Shown: positions 58,001-64,000 of the stretch, piece by piece | How the letters are laid out: every line of letters starts with the position of its first letter | Numbering within the stretch: position 1 is the first letter of the stretch | Notes under the pieces: model-generated | Seen by the model: the letters and a program-made list of their open reading frames with translations, nothing else | Told to the model about the DNA's origin: nothing | Database searches by the model: none | NCBI RefSeq assembly: GCF_035222275.1 | Contig: NC_085886.1 | Span: 1,550,001-1,614,000, forward strand | DNA length: 64,000 bases | Direction of reading: 5' to 3' | Source: Podospora bellae-mahoneyi | Lineage: Eukaryota > Ascomycota > Sordariomycetes > Sordariales > Podosporaceae | Translations under genes and position numbers: made by a program

Positions 58001-60112
58001 CCGTGCTATCGTCGGTTACGTCCTACACACCTGTGATTATTGCTCGGCCAAGCAGCAGAATGCAATCGGAAGTAGACGGCAAAGCTACAGCAGCTTTCGG
58101 GTACACAACGCACATGCAGTTACTCATCTAGCCTCCATTGCGCATACGCAGTCCGACATGTCGACGGCATTGCTTGGTTCATGCTGCTGAACACTTTTCA
58201 ATGACGAGTTTCAAGCATGAGGTTTGACTCGACACCAAAAATCACACGCATGACGATCTCTTCTGTAGCCATCAGCAGTTCGATAAGCTGAGGAGGTACA
58301 ACTAACAGACTGCTTCAGAAACTGATGACGACGGGATCTTTATGCCAGAAAGGAGACACATAACGGCCTTGCATAGTTGTAAGTGGATGATCGCCCGGTG
58401 CCAAGAGTTGGTCGGTCATGGCCGCATTTGCGGTCAAGGGTCGATCCGGCCCGGTGTGTGTTGCACTTCTTTTTTTTTCCCTACATTTGTCCCCATTGGT
58501 GTCATGAGGAGTATACTGACTTCCTTTAGAAGACAAAACCACCATCGCCCAGCCCTGCTTGCTACAGACACGGCCTGGGGCCAGCGTTCCGATACATGGT
58601 TGCTATCCTCGCGCCCCCCCCCTTGCAACGTACCGGACAACAATTCCCACCACGCCGGATGGACTCCAGTTCCCAACCTACCTCTCGGGTCTATCCAGGT
58701 TTTCCAGACTTTACCCGGTTTAGGAGGGGAGTCGACACAACGGCATGACATAGCATAGACCACACAAGAAAGTCGAACGGGAACAACCCCCCAGCCCTCC
58801 TGGCAGCCTCTTTTTCGAAATAGCGGCAAAAAAGAAGGGGCATGCTCCCTGCATGCAACCGTTTCTGCCTGACCGGCCCTGGTATAAAACTCAAATCATC
58901 GTCATTCTTCCTTTACTTAGCGAGTAGAGAGCTGAACCTTTAACCAAAGAGGGCATAGGCAAGAAAGACGAACTTTGGGTGGTTGGCTTCAGATATAGAC
59001 GAGACACCCACACACACACACAAGCAGAGGATCACAAAAGAAGGAGACTAGCCATCATCCGGCTACTCTCCCCGACAACCGATGATGCAAGCCTCGTCAC
59101 AATCCCTCCGGAGTGAAGCCGACGCAAAAATACAAGAACCGTCCAGCCTATCCACATTCCTCGCTCGCAAAAGTTGTAAACGAGGCACGCCGGTGTTGGA
59201 ACTAAGAGGAGAGAAGCAGCCGAGTGAAGCACTCCGCGGTGTGTATGCTCCAGTTCAAGTCTAGGAAGAGGACAGTCAGCCTACGCTACCCCAGGAAGAT
59301 GTAGGCCCAAAGCACATGAACCAGAAAAAAGTAGACCCGGACATGGAAAGAAAAAAAAACTGGATCTGAAACTGTTGAGATCCATCAGTTATGGCAGGTA
59401 AGAAGATAGATAGCACCACCATGGCTTACTACGTCAGGCGCTCGGTGTGGAAAAGAAAAACCAAGACCACCGGATTTTCCCAGGATTCTGACTTCGGAAC
59501 AAGAAAACAAAAATCGAAGACGCGTCAAAAAGGAACTTTCACTACTTTAGGAAGGTAGGTACATGTTCGACGAAACAAGCTACAAGAGATGATAATCGCT
59601 TTTTGATATATTTGCTCTGCTAAGGGAGCCAGCTAGCCGTTCGGGATATCGAATCCAGAACTATCTATTCCCCTCCAACTTTTCTCGTATTCTCCAAAAC
59701 TGCCTTTTTGCCTCTTTGTAGGGATCATCTACTTTTGAGCCGTTTCCCATTTGCTTTTGGGAAAGAAAGAGCCAGCTTCCCGAAGCTTGGCCGAGCGAGA
59801 GAAAAAAAAAAAGAAACAGGGGCTGTCTTTGCTCCCTGGGAAAAAGGGGGGATATCATTATTATTTGCAAATTAGCAAAAAGGCAAAGTACCGTGAAACT
59901 TTTTTGGCCATTACCCCCCAGGTGGACGAACGGACGGATGGACGGATGGGGGACCTTTTAGAGTAAACAATATTACTCAAAAAATACGTTTGGGGCATGG
60001 AAGATGACATCTTCAAACCAAATACTTGCCCCCAGTTGGAACGATATCCATCATCGTCATCAGGAACGTCCTGAACGAACTTCAAAAAGAGAGAGTCACG
60101 CCCCCTCGTGAT
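55064..60112. other. Gene-poor 5 kb region
   Basis: No gene could be supported in this 5 kb interval. Short ORFs of 60-140 codons occur on both strands without family features or consistent splice joins. A GGC-repeat lies at about 55451-55470, a CA-repeat at about 59009-59021 and a GGAC-rich stretch at about 59923-59948. It may contain long non-coding transcripts, a long leader of the metalloprotease gene or degenerate repeats. Confidence 0.45.
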
Positions 60113-61189
60113 CTAGCGTCTCCTCTTGTTAGGGCAATCCGCATTCTTATGCCCCAGCTTACCGCACCCATGGCAAGTCATGTTTGCCATTGACGTTTTC
60201 GAGGAGGAGAGCCCACCACCGCCAGATATTGAGCTTAACCCCCCTGCGCCAGATATCGAGCTTAGCCTGTTGAGCTTGACCTCCTTTTTCCTTCTCTGGC
60301 TGGCGAGTTCTCGGGCGCGTTTTTGCTCTTCCGCTTTTTTGGTCGAAAGGGTAGATGATCGGCCACGTTTTCGGGAGGCGGAGTCGTTGGTGTTCTGTTG
60401 CCTGCCACGGGGTTGTTGTCGGTTCTTCGTGGTCTTTCTCTCGTCTGAGGAGGAATCGGAGTCGGAATCATCGGAGACTGAGCCGCTGTCGGAGTCCGAG
60501 TTGTCGGAACTGGAGCTCTCGTCGGATTTGATCTTGGGGGCCTGTTTCATGCATTGTCAGTTGTAGTATGGCAGGATGTGTCTTGAAAAAAAACATGCCT
60601 CGGCCTTCTTCATGTTGAATCTCATCAACGGTGGGGCAGCACCCGCGCTTCCCTCCTCGAATGGGTTGTCGTCCTCGACACCAGAGTAAGTTGTCCTTGA
60701 TGAGCCATAGTCAATCTGCGCAAAGCCCACTTGCACAACATTCAACGGCTTCTTTGCCCCCTTTTTCACTCCTGTGTTCGCACCCTCCAGGACCCAGTGA
60801 CTGTCACCCAACTCTGCGGCTCTCCTCTCCACGGCAGCGATTCGCTTCTTCTCTTCTTCTTCGATGGCGGCTTGGATGGCGGCTTGGTCGTAGAGGGGGG
60901 ATTGAGGGGCCGCGGTAGAGGCGGAGGCAGGGACGTGGGAGAATTTACGGCGTTTAGAGGAGGAGGTGACGTCGTTGTCGTTGTCGTTGCCGGCCGCTTG
61001 GGGGTTTGCGGGGGTCGGTGTGGTTGCGGAAACGGGAGTGGTTAGGGAGTTGTTATTGGCGGCGGCGGCGAGGGCAGCGCCGCGCTGCATGAACTTCATG
61101 GTCATGAGGCGTGAGGACATGGTTTTGGCGGCGGGGGCTTCTTTCATGGGGAGGAGGTATTCATTTTGGGTGGATTTGGGGGGTGGCAT
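60113..61189 (-). CDS. MPP6-like exosome cofactor with C-terminal CCHC zinc knuckle
   Basis: Exon 1 (61189-60599) and exon 2 (60541-60113) encode 339 residues. The N-terminal motif KTMSSRLMTMKFMQR and the later DSHWVLEG and VVQVGFAQIDYG match the Mpp6 family, RNA-binding proteins that bridge the nuclear exosome and the Mtr4 helicase. Exon 2 encodes a Ser/Asp-rich acidic run, a basic segment, two Gly/Ser repeats (GLSSISG) and a closing zinc knuckle, CHGCGKLGHKNADC, followed by KRRR at the C-terminus. Such knuckles occur in TRAMP subunits and splicing factors. The 57-base intron starts with GC (GAG|GCATGT) and ends in ACAG, with a CTGAC branch motif; no GT donor keeps the frame. It is transcribed divergently from NDUFS6. 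The Mpp6 assignment is from motifs only. Confidence 0.78.
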
Positions 61190-61665
61190 GGTTGCGGTGT
61201 TGTGGGGTGTCGATACGCGACACACAGGCGTAGGGTTGGAGGTTGGGATTTATATGGTCCGGAGGGGTTGGGAATGAAATTCTGGTTTAATGTTAAGAAG
61301 AGAGGTGGTGGTGGAATGTAGCTGTGTTAAAATTAACAAATGTCCATTGCGCGTGAAGCTCGGGGGCGGCGGTCGCAATGCGATGTTCAAAAAAAAAAGT
61401 TGAGGTGATGCATCTTGGGTCAGCTAGCCAAGCCTACAAGTGGAACCCAAATACTTGGCAAGGCTAATTCTGCTTCTGATTCCAGGGTTAGGGGAGTAGG
61501 GGCAGAAATCCGATGTTTAGCCGGAGCTGTTACCGCACCGCAGCGAGCTACATCTGGAGCTCCATCAACGTCAATTGACGCTTCCCTACTGGGCCACAGG
61601 TTCCCAGAGCTGCTTCTCGCGACGGACCTTGCGAACCAAACACCACAAACCACAACCTCCACAAA
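61190..61665. promoter_or_regulatory. Shared divergent promoter of the MPP6-like gene and NDUFS6
   Basis: The two start codons face away from each other across only 476 bases, so both promoters must lie here. No further gene was seen. Specific elements were not identified. Confidence 0.6.
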
Positions 61666-62388
61666 ATGTTCGCCTTACGGATGCGGGCGGTGGCCCAGGG
61701 CCTGCCTCGCCAACTTTCGAAGCGGTCGTTTACTGCTACTGCCCGGCAATTGGAATCCACGACGGTGCCTACCAAGGGCGACGAGAAAGTACCCCAGGTC
61801 ACCGGTGGCCCTGCGCCCACTACTATCCAGCAGGCGCCCAACCGCACCGAGGTTTGGTCGCGCACCCAGAGACCCCGTGCTGATGCCATGACTGGCCCTC
61901 GTTTCGAGCAGACGGATCTTGAGAACCAGGTTGGTTGATACCCGAGCGTTGTACTTGGAACGGGGAGAGGCATGATGTCAGGGAAATAGAGGAATGGGGG
62001 GAATGGATTGATACGGCAAAAGGAGGGGGGAACTATGTTGTTTTTGGGAGGATGCATGCTGAAACTATGTCTTTTTTCTTTAGCCCCGCCCCTGGGCTGC
62101 TATCGAGCTCATCCACAAGGAGCCCGTCAGATGGACGCACGACCGGGTCGTTGCCTGCGACGGTGGCGGTGGTCCTGCCGGACACCCCAAGGTTTACATC
62201 AACTTGGACAAGGCTGAGATTACGCCTTGCGGTTATTGCGGCCTTCCTTTTGTAAGTCTGACAAGGGCGCCACAGGGCAAGGAGCTACGGAAGCTACGGG
62301 CAATAGACTGATATCATAATCACAGGCCAACGAGCATCACAGAAAGCACCTTGAGTCTCTCCCACAGACATCTTATCCCCTGGCTTAA
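61666..62388 (+). CDS. ndufs6: NADH:ubiquinone oxidoreductase (complex I) zinc subunit NDUFS6
   Basis: Three exons (61666-61929, 62084-62251, 62326-62388) give 164 residues. This accessory subunit of mitochondrial complex I binds one zinc ion and is needed late in assembly of the peripheral arm. The N-terminus [20 protein letters not shown] is an Arg-rich mitochondrial presequence. The conserved core has [36 protein letters not shown] and the zinc site [13 protein letters not shown], the second half of which comes from the last exon. Introns are 154 and 74 bases. The length is typical for fungal orthologues. Confidence 0.95.
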
Positions 62389-63703
62389 ATGTAGACCAGA
62401 AAAGGGGACATGGCGGGATGATGAGTTTGCGGGGTTGGTTGAGGCTCTGTACATATGTAACTTTGCCAATAGATGGCTTTCAGTTGCGCTTCAGAATGTT
62501 AGACTGGGTGATTTTCTTTTTCCATTTCTACAAAGCAGGCAGAAGTCCCCGTGTGTTTGAGACAGTGCCAGGCTTACACTTCCTATTGATAAGGCAGTCA
62601 AGGGGTACGTCATCCAGACTGGTGGTTTTGACCAAGTTACGTCCAACCGTGAGTTCCACAGTTGCGTTGGCTTGTAATGTCTTGCTCACCGCCGGCGAGT
62701 TCTAGGCAGCCTATGACCACCCGGGCAGTATTTGAGGTTGGTCAAGAAGGGCATGGTTGAGCAAAGTGCTTACCTGACCTGCCTGTCACACTCCATCGAT
62801 TTAGCTTTGTGACATCCGCAATGTCTCCGATGGTTGCTGTGCCACTTTGCTTTCTGGCAGGCATTGTACCATAGTTACATCAGGTATGCCGACTTTGGTG
62901 CTACCTTTGGCATTTTGTCTTTGTTGATTTCTGATTTTGTGTTGGCGGGGAAACATTATTCTCAGTGTCTTTTGACTCCGTTTAGTGCCTGCTATATTGA
63001 CTTGTGAATTACTGAGAGCAAGTTGTGGGCCGGTCGGCCGAGATATCAAAACAGGCCAACGTCTAGACCCTCGAGGAAAGAAAGGGCACTTCGCAGTATA
63101 ACGCTATTTTGGGAGCCCAACGGTCATGTATGGGATGACACGAGGATCATATCCGCCTTTCTTTAACATCGCGCCTTTTGCATTTTCCAAGGGTGCTGAA
63201 CGTAACGTCGATGGCCACAACAACGGTTTCTTTCTTGACCTGTCCACAAATAAAACTCGGCTGTCCTTCTAGTGGTATCCGTCTTGACCGCTCCTCGTGT
63301 GGAGGATATAAGTACAAGTATTGGTGTCACAGCAAACATCTTTCAGACTTGGCATATCTATCACACCGGAAAGATGGGCGTGGTAAATGATGGCAGAGCA
63401 AGATAAAAAGAGCGGATAACCCAGCTGCTCTGGGCCATACCATCAAAGAGAAACACCATCTCTTAACTGTCGACTTGCCCCAGAGTAACTCTTACCACCG
63501 TACGGTTACTCAAGCACCTCACAGCCTCCATCTGAATATCAACAAAGCACGTGTGTTGAGCCGTCAACTGCGTTTGATACCCAGAGCTTCATCGGTGACA
63601 GTTTGCCAGGTGTATATTCGTCATCGTGTCTTCCCCTTCCATAGACTGACCTGACATCGCCAGAGACAAACCCTTTCCATCAGAAGAACATTCAGAACGC
63701 ACG
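62389..63703. other. Intergenic region before the secreted-protein gene
   Basis: About 1.3 kb without a supported gene. It should contain the NDUFS6 3' UTR and the promoter of the next gene. Confidence 0.5.
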
Positions 63704-64000
63704 ATGTACTTCACCAACCTTATCCCCCTTGTGGCTGTGGCCTCAGCCGGCCCCTCATCCATCAACTACCTTCACCAGCTCTCCGCCGCCCTCGTCAAAC
63801 CAGCCAAACTCGTCCCCACAGCCCAGTTCAACTTTGCCCCGTATCAAGTCACCAACATCGCCCTCGACTGCAAGCGCCCCAACAACAAGACGAACTACTC
63901 TTGTGAACTTTACTGTAAGCCCACCTCCCCCCCACCTTTTCCCCCTTTACCCCTTCCCTATCTCGACCATCCCCCATCCCCCATGAAGTGGTGGTACTGA
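63704..64000 (+). CDS. Small secreted protein, 5' part only
   Basis: The first exon (63704-63914) begins at ATG in the context cgcacgATGtac and encodes about 70 residues. The start MYFTNLIPLVAVASA is a short hydrophobic signal peptide with a likely cleavage site after ASA. The mature part includes a Cys (IALDCKRP), an N-glycosylation sequon (NKT) and another Cys (YSCELY), a pattern common in small cysteine-containing secreted proteins of ascomycetes. A gtaagc donor at 63915 suggests an intron; the frame read through it hits a stop at the window edge. The rest of the gene lies outside. Function is unknown. Confidence 0.6.
   Translation: MYFTNLIPLVAVASAGPSSINYLHQLSAALVKPAKLVPTAQFNFAPYQVTNIALDCKRPNNKTNYSCELYCKPTSPPPFPPLPLPYLDHPPSPMKWWY

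Overview
This 64 kb window looks like a chromosomal segment of a filamentous ascomycete, most likely a Sordariomycete of the Sordariales (Neurospora/Podospora/Chaetomium-like). The call rests on compact genes, introns mostly of 50-80 bases with GTRNGT donors and CTAAC or CTGAC branch motifs, and many proteins that read like known Sordariales orthologues. The species assignment is inference; no database was searched.

Layout, left to right. Position 1-648 holds the N-terminus of a plasma-membrane Na+/H+ antiporter (minus strand, cut by the window edge). Next come a PIF1 DNA helicase (2.9-5.7 kb) and the decapping enhancer EDC3 (6.8-9.3 kb), both plus. A minus-strand uracil phosphoribosyltransferase (9.7-10.5 kb) converges on EDC3. 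A two-domain fluoride exporter (11.4-12.8 kb), a seven-exon cytosolic methionyl-tRNA synthetase (13.3-15.8 kb) and a tRNase Z-like metallo-beta-lactamase protein (16.0-17.0 kb) follow on plus. An adenosine-deaminase-like gene (17.1-18.3 kb, minus) ends only 72 bases from the last of these.

The heterotrimeric G-protein beta subunit (20.5-21.9 kb) is followed, after a long gene-poor gap, by a phosducin-like protein of the BDM-1 type (26.6-27.5 kb). In this family the second protein is a folding co-chaperone for the first. An uncharacterised 902-residue single-pass membrane protein (29.6-32.3 kb), a RanBP1-type Ran-binding protein (33.8-34.6 kb), a TAF14-type YEATS protein (36.2-37.0 kb) and a large Zn2Cys6 transcription factor (39.2-42.7 kb) complete the plus-strand run.

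At 43.3-44.0 kb lies an AT-rich element of about 714 bases. It has terminal inverted repeats, near-perfect 8-base flanking duplications and two internal minisatellites. It looks like a non-autonomous DNA transposon, probably altered by C-to-T mutation. To its right on the minus strand are an orphan ORF with Leu/Pro-rich repeats (44.6-45.4 kb), a UBP12-type deubiquitinase (45.6-50.8 kb) and an insulin-degrading-enzyme-like metalloprotease ending in the peroxisomal signal AKL (51.7-55.1 kb).

A 5 kb gene-poor stretch precedes a divergent pair at the right end: an MPP6-like exosome cofactor with a C-terminal zinc knuckle (60.1-61.2 kb, minus, with a GC-AG intron) and the complex I subunit NDUFS6 (61.7-62.4 kb, plus). 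The start of a small secreted-protein gene runs off the right edge.

Most genes are conserved housekeeping functions: RNA metabolism, translation, protein turnover, signalling and ion homeostasis. There is no sign of a secondary-metabolite cluster, CRISPR array, tRNA or rRNA gene. The least explained items are the 43.3-44.0 kb element, the 902-residue membrane protein, the orphan repeat ORF and the gene-poor gaps.
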